Positions 49,420 through 57,475 of a stretch of 64,000 nt of DNA are shown piece by piece; the first letter of the stretch is position 1; the number at the start of each line of letters is the position of its first letter. Position numbers and translations under genes: made by a program. Source of the DNA: Neorhizobium huautlense (GTDB lineage: Bacteria > Pseudomonadota > Alphaproteobacteria > Rhizobiales > Rhizobiaceae); assembly GCF_030811685.1 (NCBI RefSeq), contig NZ_JAUSRF010000003.1:1-64000 (forward strand), read 5' to 3'. A model generated the notes under the pieces. That model had not been told where the DNA came from and searched no databases. It was given only the letters and a program-made list of their open reading frames with translations.

Positions 49420-50489
49420 GAAATACCTTTCAGAAAATCGGAGAGTGTCGCCGCCGTTTTTGGCCAGTCCGGCAGACGCAGTCCGGTGGCGAGCGATCCA
49501 TTGGCGAACTCGCTTCGCTGCTGCGGGTTGTCGATCAGTCGCGCCAAGGCATCGGCGAAGAGGGTGACATTTCCCGGTTCGACCAGAATGCCCGCTCGTG
49601 GATCAACGAGATCGGGAATGGCGCCACCGTGGCAACCGACGATCGGCAGGCCGCGCACCATAGCCTCCGCGAAGGCCATGCCGAAACCTTCGTAGCGGCT
49701 GGCAAGCGCAAAGATATCGGCGTGATCATATTCGTCGCTTACATCTTCGACTTCACCCGTCACGACTATACGGTCAACGAGACCAGCCTTGGCGATCTGC
49801 TGCCGCAGTGCCGCCGCCGATTGCGGGTTCATCCTGTCGCTGCCGACGATGCGACATTGCCACGCCCTGTCGGCAAGCTGCGCAAGTGCCGATACCAGTG
49901 TTGCGTGATCTTTGCGCGGCGTCAGCGAACCGACCGAGAGGATAAGCGGCCCGTCGCATTCGGTTCTAGCGGCACTTCCCCCAGCCGGCGCCGCCTGTTC
50001 CGTTCCGGGCAGGGCGATGTGGATATGCTCGTCCGAAACGCCAAAATCCGCGACCAGTGTCCGCGCCGTTGCCGGGCTGGTCACCACCACGCCGCGCGTG
50101 GCACCAAGTGCCGTCGTTTCGCTTTCCGTCAGCTTTTGCGCTGTTTCGGCGGTGATGCCGGTTTCGAGCGCCAGAGGGTGGTGCACAAGCGCGACCATGC
50201 GCAGCCGCTGTTTTTCGTTCAAGGCGATCTGCGGCATCGCCCCGAATGCCAGCCCGTCGAGAAGCACGAGACTGTTTTCCGGCAGATCCGCCAATTGCCC
50301 GGCTGACAGCGCGAGATCCGCCGCGCTCGGATCGGGAAAGCCGGCCGGCAATTGCAGATGGTCGACCGTCCAGCCCAGTGCGCGGAGTTCGGCGATCATG
50401 CGGCGGTCATACCCATAACCACCGCTCGCCGTGTTCAGATCGCCGGGGATGGCGAAGACCAGATGGCGGTTTTCGGCTGCCCCGCTCAA
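49416..50489 (-). CDS. Glycosyltransferase family 4
   Basis: A 357-residue GT-B glycosyltransferase. The N-terminal acceptor domain starts with VFAIPGDLNTASGGYGYDRRMI; the donor-binding domain has ILSVGSLTPRKDHATLVSALAQL (near 197) and the EX7E motif in SRYEGFGMAFAEAMVRGLPIVG (near 272). Cytoplasmic, with no membrane segment. ATGA overlaps at both ends tie it to the PTPS-like and methyltransferase genes, so it presumably adds a sugar to the small molecule made by this cluster. Confidence 0.9.
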   Translation of the reverse strand: MSGAAENRHLVFAIPGDLNTASGGYGYDRRMIAELRALGWTVDHLQLPAGFPDPSAADLALSAGQLADLPENSLVLLDGLAFGAMPQIALNEKQRLRMVALVHHPLALETGITAETAQKLTESETTALGATRGVVVTSPATARTLVADFGVSDEHIHIALPGTEQAAPAGGSAARTECDGPLILSVGSLTPRKDHATLVSALAQLADRAWQCRIVGSDRMNPQSAAALRQQIAKAGLVDRIVVTGEVEDVSDEYDHADIFALASRYEGFGMAFAEAMVRGLPIVGCHGGAIPDLVDPRAGILVEPGNVTLFADALARLIDNPQQRSEFANGSLATGLRLPDWPKTAATLSDFLKGIS

Positions 50490-50884
50490 ATCGCCGCCTC
50501 GTACCAGGCGCGTGCCACATGGCTTTCGTGCAGGGTGATTTTCAGGCGCTTGATGCGCGCGCCGCCTGCTCCGAGCCCGCCCGACAGGATGCGGTCACGC
50601 AACTGGTCGAAAACATGCTTGGCCAGCACTTCGGTCGTGGTGACCTTGCCGCGAAAGACATCGAGTTCATCGAGGTTCTGGTAGTTTAGAGGGGCGAGTG
50701 TCTCCTTCAGGATCGTCGTCGCAAGACCGATGTCGACACCCAGACCATCCTCGTCGAGATCCTCGGTCATGAAGGCGGCGTCGACCACGAAGGTCGCGCC
50801 ATGCATGCCCTGGGCCGGGCCGAAGACCGGCCGGGCGAGGCTGTGGGCAATCATCATGTGGTCGCGGACTTCTACTGCAAACAT
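50486..50884 (-). CDS. 6-pyruvoyl-tetrahydropterin synthase/QueD-family homologue with altered active site
   Basis: A 132-residue T-fold protein related to PTPS and QueD. Recognisable parts are the first zinc histidine H14 (IAHSL), the HGH region reading MHGATF with H28 kept but the second histidine replaced by A30, VDIGLATTILKETL, TTTEVLAKHVFDQL and the pterin-anchoring E120 in ITLHESHVARAWYEA. The catalytic Asp-His of LDHxxLN is replaced by N67-Y68, and the usual cysteine before HGH is missing. It is therefore unlikely to be an ordinary PTPS or QueD. The start at 50884 (MFAVEV) has AAGGA ahead; an in-frame ATG at 50977 lies inside the dehydrogenase gene. Confidence 0.8.
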   Translation of the reverse strand: MFAVEVRDHMMIAHSLARPVFGPAQGMHGATFVVDAAFMTEDLDEDGLGVDIGLATTILKETLAPLNYQNLDELDVFRGKVTTTEVLAKHVFDQLRDRILSGGLGAGGARIKRLKITLHESHVARAWYEAAI

Positions 50885-50900
50885 GCTTTTTCCTTCGGGT

Positions 50901-51878
50901 TCAGCGGTAACGGATGCGGTGGCAAAGCGTGCCGGGATTGGCGAGGATTGATGCGTAGTTCCGGTCGAGATCTGCAAATGCCGTTTCGCCGGACATCAGC
51001 GCGTCGAGCCGGTCGTCGGCAAGCAGGTCCAGCGCCTTGGTCATGCGGCGGCCTAAAGGCCAGCGGGCACGGCGGGATGGTGGCACATGCCCGACCTGCG
51101 AACCGATGATCGAAAGGCGCTGGCTGTGGAAGCGACCGCCCAGCGGTACGCCCGGCATGCGGTCGCCATACCACGACATCTCGATGATCCGGGCTTCGAA
51201 GCCGGCGAGGGCGATCGCCGTGGCAAGCCCGGCGGCGCTGGCCGATGTGTGAAAAACGATATCGCAGCCGCCGGCTTTTGCTTCGGCCTCGGAAGGTGTG
51301 GCAAAGCCGCAGCCGAATGCCCCGGACAAAACGTTTCGGCTCTCATTCACGTCGATTATGGTGACGTCGGTGCCGGGAATTTTTGCGGCCAGATATGCGA
51401 CGAGCAGACCGACAAGCCCACCGCCGACGATCGCAACCTTGTCGCCGGGCAGGATGCCTCCATCCCACACCGCGTTCAAGGCCGTTTCCATGTTTGCTGC
51501 GAGGACCGCCCTTGATGGGGGCACGGCAGCAGGCACCGGAACAGCCATGCCCATCGGCGCATCAAAGACGTTCTGGTGCGGATGCAGGCAAAATACCGTC
51601 TGGCCCAGACGTTCGTTCGGGCCGGCGATGATCCTGCCCACCACGGCATACCCGTATTTGACGGGGAAGGGGAACTGCCCCTGTTGCAGGGGTGCCTGCA
51701 TGGTTTCGTATTCGCTTGGCGGAACGGCGCCGCGAAACACCAGTGCTTCCGTACCGCGGCTGATCGCCCCGAACAGGCTTTCGATCCGCACGTGACCTTC
51801 GCAAAGCGGCGGCAGGTTTTCGCCGCGAAGTTCTGCCTGCTCCTTATCCGTCAGCCAAAGGGCGCGCGTGCCGGTCAT
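50901..51878 (-). CDS. Medium-chain dehydrogenase/reductase (zinc-alcohol-dehydrogenase-like)
   Basis: A 325-residue MDR protein. The GroES-like N-terminal domain has LFGAISRGTEALVFRGAVP, and the Rossmann domain has VAIVGGGLVGLLVAYLAAK (148-166) followed by TIIDVNESR, which suggests NAD. The cysteine zinc ligands of classical alcohol dehydrogenases are absent; the ISRGTE start resembles the BchC-like subgroup. It overlaps the OpgH-like gene by 4 bp and precedes the PTPS homologue by 17 bp. The substrate is unknown. Confidence 0.82.
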   Translation of the reverse strand: MTGTRALWLTDKEQAELRGENLPPLCEGHVRIESLFGAISRGTEALVFRGAVPPSEYETMQAPLQQGQFPFPVKYGYAVVGRIIAGPNERLGQTVFCLHPHQNVFDAPMGMAVPVPAAVPPSRAVLAANMETALNAVWDGGILPGDKVAIVGGGLVGLLVAYLAAKIPGTDVTIIDVNESRNVLSGAFGCGFATPSEAEAKAGGCDIVFHTSASAAGLATAIALAGFEARIIEMSWYGDRMPGVPLGGRFHSQRLSIIGSQVGHVPPSRRARWPLGRRMTKALDLLADDRLDALMSGETAFADLDRNYASILANPGTLCHRIRYR

Positions 51879-53800
51879 GCGCGTCCATCCGTCTGTGTCT
51901 GTGCTGCGACATTCGGCGCCGCTTCGCCGGCATTACGCATCGGGCGGCGCCAGCGCCTTGCACCGTTCGGTACCAGCCTGCTGAGCACGCGCGGCAAATG
52001 CCCTTCTTCGGGAATGGCAAACATGCCTTTTCGGGCCGACCATCTGCCGAAGGCTGACGAGGCCGTCACCATCGTGAACGGGATGGAGAGACAAAGGCCG
52101 GCAACAACCGGCAAAGCCCAGAGCAGGGCCAATCCTCCTGAGCCGAAATAGATGATCACGGCAAGGGACAGCCCGATCACTGTCTGGACACCCATCGTCC
52201 TCACAGCCGTCAGGAATGAGATTCCCAGCTGGTCGCGGTTCTGGCCGCTCCAGGTGACAGACCGTCCGAACAACAGGCCGATCAGGAAGATCGAGACGTA
52301 GACGGCCATGATCGGCGCCATCAGCATGGAGGCGAGGACTTCCATGATCGCCGAGAGCCCGAACCGCAATCCGCCGCCATAACTCCTGACTGCGCCGCGC
52401 GTCAGCAGCACATCGAGCATGCCCGCGAGTTTCGGCGCGATCGACAGCAGGAAGATCGAGATGAACAGCCAGAAGCCGAGCTGCATGTAGCTGCTGTCGA
52501 AGCCGGACGAGACGGCTTTGTAGGTCGCCGCGAACGTGGCCAATATCCAGGCTGGCGGGGCAAGATACATCAATATCGCCTGCAAGACCTGAAAACGGCT
52601 GACGGGCTTGAGGCCGGGTTCGAACAGGAAACGCCAATATTGCATGTTGCCCTGGCACCAGCGCAGATCGCGCTGCGCGAAATCCGGCAGGGTCGGCGGA
52701 TTGGCCTCGAAACTGCGCGTCTCGACAGGCAGGACACGAACTTCGTAACCGCCGCGCCGCAAGAAGGCCGCTTCCAGCTGGTCGTGGCTGAGGATGTGGC
52801 CCCCGAGCGGCGGTGAACCAGGAAGAACCGGCAGTTCGCAATGGGCCAGAAATGCCGTCGTGCGGATCAACGCGTTATGACCCCAATATGCACCACAATC
52901 GGCCGTCCACCAGGCAGATCCCATGGTAAACGAGCGCATGCCGTGGCGCATTCCGAACTGGAACATGCGCGCAAAGCCGCTCGTTGCCGGCATGCCCACC
53001 ACCAGGGTCTGAAGCAGGCCGATTTCGCTGCGGCTTTCCATCGCTGCCACAAGACGCGTGATCACGTCGCCAGACATGACACTGTCGGAGTCCAGCGGCA
53101 GGAAGAAATCGTAGGCGTGGCCGTATTCCTCCAGGAAATCACGGATATTGCCGGTCTTGAAGCCTGTATTGACAGTGCGGCGGCGGTAGACCGGCACATT
53201 GCCACCCCGCTCGATCAGATCTGCCGAAAACCGCGTGAATGCCTGTTCTTCCGCAATTGCGACATGTGGATCGGACGTGTCGCTCAGCACGAAAAAGCGA
53301 AAATGCCCGTCGAGGCCGGTAGCGCGGAGGCTGCGCGACATGGCTTCCAGGCGTGCGAAAACCGGATGCGGATCCTCGTTGCGCAAAAACACCGTCAGCG
53401 CCGTTTGCGAGGACAGGTGACGGGGCTGTGTACCTTTGCCCTGCGGATAGAAAGGATAGACGCTGCGCGCCGGGTCGCCCGGCCCATGCAGGAGGATGAG
53501 ACCGATCACCGCATTCCAGAAGCCCAGAACCGTCCATGGGGCTGCGATGAGGAAGCCGCCCAGCATGACGGCTTCTGCCGCATCGATGCCTCCGGGTGAC
53601 AGAAGCCGGAAAACCACACTGCCAACTCCAATAAGCGTGGCGACGTTCAGGACCAGGACGATAAATCGCCGCCATGGAACCGGGATGCCGGTATAGCGCA
53701 GGACCTCTGTCGCTTGCTTTTTCCCATCATTGGCCAGCCGCGTCCCGGCCCGATTTTGAGCCAAGGCTGAAGAGGTGGGCTGGCGCGTCTGCAAATCCAT
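51875..53800 (-). CDS. OpgH/MdoH-like membrane glycosyltransferase (GT2)
   Basis: A 641-residue processive-type family 2 glycosyltransferase. Two N-terminal membrane helices (about 45-67 and 80-105) are followed by a cytoplasmic catalytic domain with D174 (LSDTSDP), the DxD at 237-239 (LPLDSDS), D340 (HILSHDQLEAAF) and Q376-RDLRW, then at least six helices to about 600. It resembles glucan biosynthesis glucosyltransferase H but lacks the long N-terminal part of the 847-residue Escherichia coli protein, and no opgG accompanies it. It heads the minus-strand operon with a dehydrogenase, PTPS homologue, GT4 and methyltransferase. The product may be an envelope glycan or a glycosylated small molecule. 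Confidence 0.87.
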   Translation of the reverse strand: MDLQTRQPTSSALAQNRAGTRLANDGKKQATEVLRYTGIPVPWRRFIVLVLNVATLIGVGSVVFRLLSPGGIDAAEAVMLGGFLIAAPWTVLGFWNAVIGLILLHGPGDPARSVYPFYPQGKGTQPRHLSSQTALTVFLRNEDPHPVFARLEAMSRSLRATGLDGHFRFFVLSDTSDPHVAIAEEQAFTRFSADLIERGGNVPVYRRRTVNTGFKTGNIRDFLEEYGHAYDFFLPLDSDSVMSGDVITRLVAAMESRSEIGLLQTLVVGMPATSGFARMFQFGMRHGMRSFTMGSAWWTADCGAYWGHNALIRTTAFLAHCELPVLPGSPPLGGHILSHDQLEAAFLRRGGYEVRVLPVETRSFEANPPTLPDFAQRDLRWCQGNMQYWRFLFEPGLKPVSRFQVLQAILMYLAPPAWILATFAATYKAVSSGFDSSYMQLGFWLFISIFLLSIAPKLAGMLDVLLTRGAVRSYGGGLRFGLSAIMEVLASMLMAPIMAVYVSIFLIGLLFGRSVTWSGQNRDQLGISFLTAVRTMGVQTVIGLSLAVIIYFGSGGLALLWALPVVAGLCLSIPFTMVTASSAFGRWSARKGMFAIPEEGHLPRVLSRLVPNGARRWRRPMRNAGEAAPNVAAQTQTDGRA

Positions 53801-54128
53801 GGCGAAGCTTTCGATTTTTCGCAGTCGTTAAGCCAACTAGGCCTCGATCACGCTTAAACAAGCCGAGTTTCTACGGAGATTTCGAGACACTGTATCGTGT
53901 CTGGTGATGGCTGGGCGGGATCCTTTTAGCTGCGGCTGAAAATGATCAAGTGTCAGAAATCGCAACACTTTAACATGTGCGTGATAGCCGGGTTCGAAAC
54001 TCGAAATTTCGGCGAACCTGAGATCTTTGCCCTCGGATTCCGCTGCAGACGCCCTACCTCAGGAAATGTCACCCGTGCCGGATGCCTCTGGTCATTCTTG
54101 TGCATAGATGTGATCCGAAGGAGACACA
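53801..54128. other. 328-bp divergent intergenic region
   Basis: Between the OpgH-like gene and the GTP cyclohydrolase II gene. It probably holds both promoters. GGTTCG (53991-53996) and CGAACC (54013-54018), with an inner CGAAA/TTTCG pair, can form an imperfect hairpin. GAAGGAG is the ribosome site for 54129. No conserved FMN-riboswitch elements and no convincing small gene were found. Confidence 0.5.
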
Positions 54129-55244
54129 ATGTTTCAGCCATCGTCTGCCAGCTTCTTTTCCGCCGATGACCGTTCACAAATTGCTTGCGAACGGGCGATT
54201 TCCGAAATGCGGTACGGCCGGCCCGTGGTGATCGAGGGGCAAGATATCACTTATGCCGTGCTGGCCCTGGATACCGCGACGCCGGAAACATTCCATCGGT
54301 TCGCCGCGCTGGCCAACGGCGAACATACGCTTTTCGTGACGCACGCGCGATCAGCCGTGCTCGACATCGACGCGCCATCAGGATTGTTTTTTTCCATTGA
54401 CGGGTTCGCCTATGAAGAAACGACCGAACTTGCCTATGGCCGAGGCGCGGAGCGTTTGCCGGAATGGCTGCTGGCGTCCCGACAGGGCGAGATGTTCGAG
54501 CGGTTGGCGCGTGCGGCACTGCTTCTTCCGGCCTTCGTTTGCCTCGCCATCAAGTCCGCCGATGGCCGTTTTGACGGCTGTGCCCGACTTGCCGCCGATA
54601 CGTTCGACCACACACCAGCGGCGGAAGCGGATTTTGCGATCGTTGCCAGAACGCGTGTGCCGCTGAAGGGCATCGAAGCCGCGGAGTTCGTCGTCTTCCG
54701 GGGCGGCGTCGCGCAGCGCGATCAGGTTGCGATCGTGGTCGGTACGCCGGATTTGTCTCGCCCGGTTCCCGTCAGGATCCACTCTTCCTGTCTGACGGGC
54801 GACCTTTTCGGTTCGTTGAAATGCGATTGCGGTGATCAGTTGCGAGAAGGGCTGCTTCTCCTGGAACAGCGCGGCGGCGGTATGCTCCTGTATCTCGACC
54901 AGGAAGGACGGGGAACAGGCATTGCTGCGAAAATGCGCGCCTATGGATATCAGCATCAGGGTCTGGATACGGTCGATGCGGATGCGGTGCTCGGTTTCGA
55001 GGAGGATGGTCGTCGCTACGATGCGGCCGTCGCCATGCTGGTGGCGCTCGGGGTTGGTTCCGTGGAACTGCTGACCAACAACCCGCGCAAGCTCAAGGCT
55101 CTTGAAGCAGCTGGTTTCACCGTTCATCGCCGCACGCCCGTCATGGGCGTCGTGACCGCCGAGAACCGGAACTACCTGGCAACCAAGGCGAGGCGGTCGG
55201 GTCACCTGCTGGATGTCGACACAATGCGGCAGGCGGCTGAATGA
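54129..55244 (+). CDS. ribA: GTP cyclohydrolase II with divergent N-terminal domain
   Basis: A 371-residue protein. The C-terminal half is a complete GTP cyclohydrolase II: zinc cysteines C221, C232 and C234 (SSCLTGDLFGSLKCDCGD), YLDQEGRGTGIAAKMRAYGYQHQGLDTVDA with the catalytic arginine, and LLTNNPRKLKALEAAGF. Residues 1-200 recall the layout of a RibB (DHBP synthase) domain, as in RibBA fusions, but the acidic DDEDRENEGD-type motif is absent (VVIEGQDITYAVLAL instead), so that activity is unlikely. It opens GTP to the diamino-ribosylamino-pyrimidinone. The surrounding genes suggest it feeds a special pathway rather than riboflavin. Confidence 0.9.
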   Translation: MFQPSSASFFSADDRSQIACERAISEMRYGRPVVIEGQDITYAVLALDTATPETFHRFAALANGEHTLFVTHARSAVLDIDAPSGLFFSIDGFAYEETTELAYGRGAERLPEWLLASRQGEMFERLARAALLLPAFVCLAIKSADGRFDGCARLAADTFDHTPAAEADFAIVARTRVPLKGIEAAEFVVFRGGVAQRDQVAIVVGTPDLSRPVPVRIHSSCLTGDLFGSLKCDCGDQLREGLLLLEQRGGGMLLYLDQEGRGTGIAAKMRAYGYQHQGLDTVDADAVLGFEEDGRRYDAAVAMLVALGVGSVELLTNNPRKLKALEAAGFTVHRRTPVMGVVTAENRNYLATKARRSGHLLDVDTMRQAAE

Positions 55245-55292
55245 GCTGATTGTCGATGAACCGCTCTAAGGATTGCGGTCTGCACCGGGTTG

Positions 55293-55976
55293 TTACTGAC
55301 CGATAATGCTCTCGGCGATGGCCGCTGCCGCTGCGACATGCGCTCGGCATGCCGCAGCGGCAGCTTCCGGTTCGTTTTTCTCGATCCGCGCGAAAATCTC
55401 ACGAATCTGGCTTGGGCCGGATGTGGTGCGACTGGGTGTCGACAGCGTCATCACACGCAGTCGTGAGATGCGGCTGTTCAGGCGGCTGACGATGTCCCAA
55501 GCGATCGTATGCCCGCCGGCGCGGAAGATCGTGCGATAAAAACTCGTCGTTGCGTCAAGAATGCCAAGCGGCGAATTCTGCTGTGAGGTCCGGTCCAGCT
55601 CATCGAGAGACTGACGCAGTTCCGCCTTGACCTTTTCATCCGCCACGCGTGCGCAATCGGCAACGGCAGTTGCCTCGAGAGCTGCGCGAATCTCATAGAT
55701 TTGTCGCGCATCGTCCCATTCCAGCCGGGCAACGATCGGCCCCTGCTTGGCCAGCATTTCCACCAGGCCTTCCGCTTCCAGATGTCGGATCACCTCGCGG
55801 ATGACCGAACGCGACACGCCGAGTTGATCGCAAAGCGTCCGTTCCACCAGGCGCGTGCCCGGTTCGAACAGCCCGCTGATGATGGCGCGGCGCATGCGCT
55901 CCAGTGCCATTTCCCGCAGGGTTGCAGGCGGCGTTTCGATGCGCAGGGCGGCGAGGGGATCGGCGTTTTTGATCAT
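55293..55976 (-). CDS. GntR-family regulator (FCD subfamily)
   Basis: A 227-residue regulator. The winged helix (20-85) has ALERMRRAIISGLFEPGTRLVERTLCDQLGVSRSVIREVIRHLEAEGLVEML; the FCD domain ends in an alanine-rich RAHVAAAAAIAESI with the last metal histidine. It is divergent from the AA_synth gene, with a perfect palindrome in between, and so is the likely repressor of the plus-strand pathway to its right. AAGGGACAC precedes the ATG at 55976. Confidence 0.9.
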   Translation of the reverse strand: MIKNADPLAALRIETPPATLREMALERMRRAIISGLFEPGTRLVERTLCDQLGVSRSVIREVIRHLEAEGLVEMLAKQGPIVARLEWDDARQIYEIRAALEATAVADCARVADEKVKAELRQSLDELDRTSQQNSPLGILDATTSFYRTIFRAGGHTIAWDIVSRLNSRISRLRVMTLSTPSRTTSGPSQIREIFARIEKNEPEAAAAACRAHVAAAAAIAESIIGQ

Positions 55977-56030
55977 GTGTCCCTTTTATCGTCAAAAAAT
56001 GATTCCGGCAAGCGCTTGACATTCGGTCTT

Positions 56031-56042
56031 ATGGTATACCAT
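56031..56042. promoter_or_regulatory. Candidate GntR operator (ATGGTATACCAT)
   Basis: A perfect 12-bp palindrome 10 bp downstream of a consensus -35 (TTGACA, 56016-56021), in the gap between the GntR gene and the AA_synth gene. TGGTATACCA-like sites are typical of FCD-type GntR proteins. Its position over the -10 region would block transcription of the plus-strand operon. Confidence 0.65.
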
Positions 56043-56076
56043 CATACAGGCAGATGAAATTGCAGGGAGGCATTCC

Positions 56077-56679
56077 ATGGCACCGGTGATCCGCAAGACG
56101 TTTCTGCAGATCGAGACGACGCTCGTTGAGGGCGGCAAGGAAGCGGCGACGCCGCTGAAGTTGATCGCGGCACTGGCCGTGGTGAAGAACCCCTGGGCAG
56201 GTCGCGGTTTCGTCGAAAACCTGAAGCCGGAAATTCATGAAGTCGCTCCGGTTCTCGGTGAGCTGCTCACCAAGATGATCATCGACACGGTCGGGTCCGG
56301 CGAAGCCGTGGAAGCTTACGGCAAGTCCGCCGTCGTCGGTCTTGATGGCGAGATCGAGCACGGTTCGGCGCTGATCCACACGCTGCGTTTCGGCAATCAT
56401 TACCGCACCGCCGTCGGTGCAAAATCCTACCTCGCCTTCTGCAATACGCGCGGTCCGGCCAATGCGCCGATCATGATCCCGCTGATGGACAAGAACGACG
56501 AAGGCCGTCGCTCGCATTACCTGACGATCCAGTGCGCTATTCCGGATGCGCCGGCTGCCGATGAAATCGTCGTCGCGCTTGGTGCATCAATCGGTGGCCG
56601 TCCGCATCACCGCATCGGCGATCGCTACCAGGACCTCAAGGAGCTTGGCCACGATGTTGCAAACCCTGCATCGGTCTAG
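56077..56679 (+). CDS. AA_synth/DUF1185 family protein
   Basis: A 200-residue protein matching the family named amino acid synthesis (DUF1185): IRKTFLQIETTLVEGG, ALAVVKNPWAGRGF, YGKSAVVGLDGEIEHGSALIHTLRFG and SYLAFCNTRGPANAPIMIPLMDK are its conserved stretches. No enzymatic role is firmly established for the family, though it recurs in catabolic clusters with amidohydrolases and monooxygenases. First gene of the plus-strand operon under the palindrome at 56031, with GGGAGG ahead of its start. It overlaps the hydrolase gene by 26 bp. Confidence 0.85.
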   Translation: MAPVIRKTFLQIETTLVEGGKEAATPLKLIAALAVVKNPWAGRGFVENLKPEIHEVAPVLGELLTKMIIDTVGSGEAVEAYGKSAVVGLDGEIEHGSALIHTLRFGNHYRTAVGAKSYLAFCNTRGPANAPIMIPLMDKNDEGRRSHYLTIQCAIPDAPAADEIVVALGASIGGRPHHRIGDRYQDLKELGHDVANPASV

Positions 56680-57454
56680 GACATCTTCCGGCGCGGCCTA
56701 TGTCGATCGTGGTCAGGGGGGCGAAACGCTCGTCCTCATCCACGGGGTGGGCATGCGTGTCGAAGCCTGGGGGCCGCAGATTGAGCGGCTCTCCAAAGAT
56801 CACCGCGTCATCGCGGTCGATCTTCCCGGCCACGGTTTTTCGGCCCCGCTGGATGCGCGGCCGGAACTGCCCAATTTCGTCGCCTGGTTCGCAAGGCTGG
56901 TCGATGATCTGGGGCTTGAAGCGGTCAATGTTGCGGGTCATTCGATGGGCGCGCTGATTGCAGCCGGATTTGCCGTAACGGAGCCGTCAAAGCTCCGTCG
57001 GGTCGCCCTTCTGAATGGCGTCTACAAGCGGACGCCGGCAGCGCGCGAGGCCGTGGAAGCCCGTGCCGACGAGATCTTTTCCGGTGCCTTCGACCGTGAA
57101 GCGCCGCTGGAGCGATGGTTTTCGCCGGAAGAAGCGGATGATGCCGCCTATCGTCTCGTGCATGACCTGCTGCAACAGGTCGATCCCGGCGGTTATGCCG
57201 CCGCCTATCGGGCCTTTGCCACCGGCGATGCCGTCTATTCGGACAGCTGGCCGCAGGTGAAAGCACCGGCCTTGTTCCTGACGGGCGATGGCGACAAGAA
57301 TTCAACGGCCGAAATGGCCGAAGACATGGCCAAGGCGGCACCTCAAGGAAGGGCGGTCGTCATCAGGGGCCATAGACACATGGTCAATCTCACGGCGCCG
57401 GAGGAGGTGAGTGAGGCACTGGCCGACTGGCTCACCTGGCAGCCGGCGCGATAA
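56654..57454 (+). CDS. Alpha/beta-fold hydrolase
   Basis: A 266-residue hydrolase with oxyanion region LIHGVGM (28-34), nucleophile S97 in VAGHSMGA, the acid in LTGDGDKNS and catalytic His in RGHRHMVNLTAP. Could open a lactone, ester or amide formed by the flavin monooxygenase of the same operon. The start at 56654 lies in the end of the preceding gene; reading frames further upstream lack protein character. Confidence 0.87.
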   Translation: MLQTLHRSRTSSGAAYVDRGQGGETLVLIHGVGMRVEAWGPQIERLSKDHRVIAVDLPGHGFSAPLDARPELPNFVAWFARLVDDLGLEAVNVAGHSMGALIAAGFAVTEPSKLRRVALLNGVYKRTPAAREAVEARADEIFSGAFDREAPLERWFSPEEADDAAYRLVHDLLQQVDPGGYAAAYRAFATGDAVYSDSWPQVKAPALFLTGDGDKNSTAEMAEDMAKAAPQGRAVVIRGHRHMVNLTAPEEVSEALADWLTWQPAR

Positions 57455-57475
57455 GGAGGAATGGGAGGAATGACG

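Noticed and set aside
51875-53800. Standard osmoregulated periplasmic glucan synthesis locus
   Set aside because: No opgG, and the operon partners are small-molecule enzymes; kept as a family-level call only.
53801-54128. FMN riboswitch upstream of the GTP cyclohydrolase II gene
   Set aside because: I looked for the conserved RFN elements and found none; only an imperfect hairpin is present.
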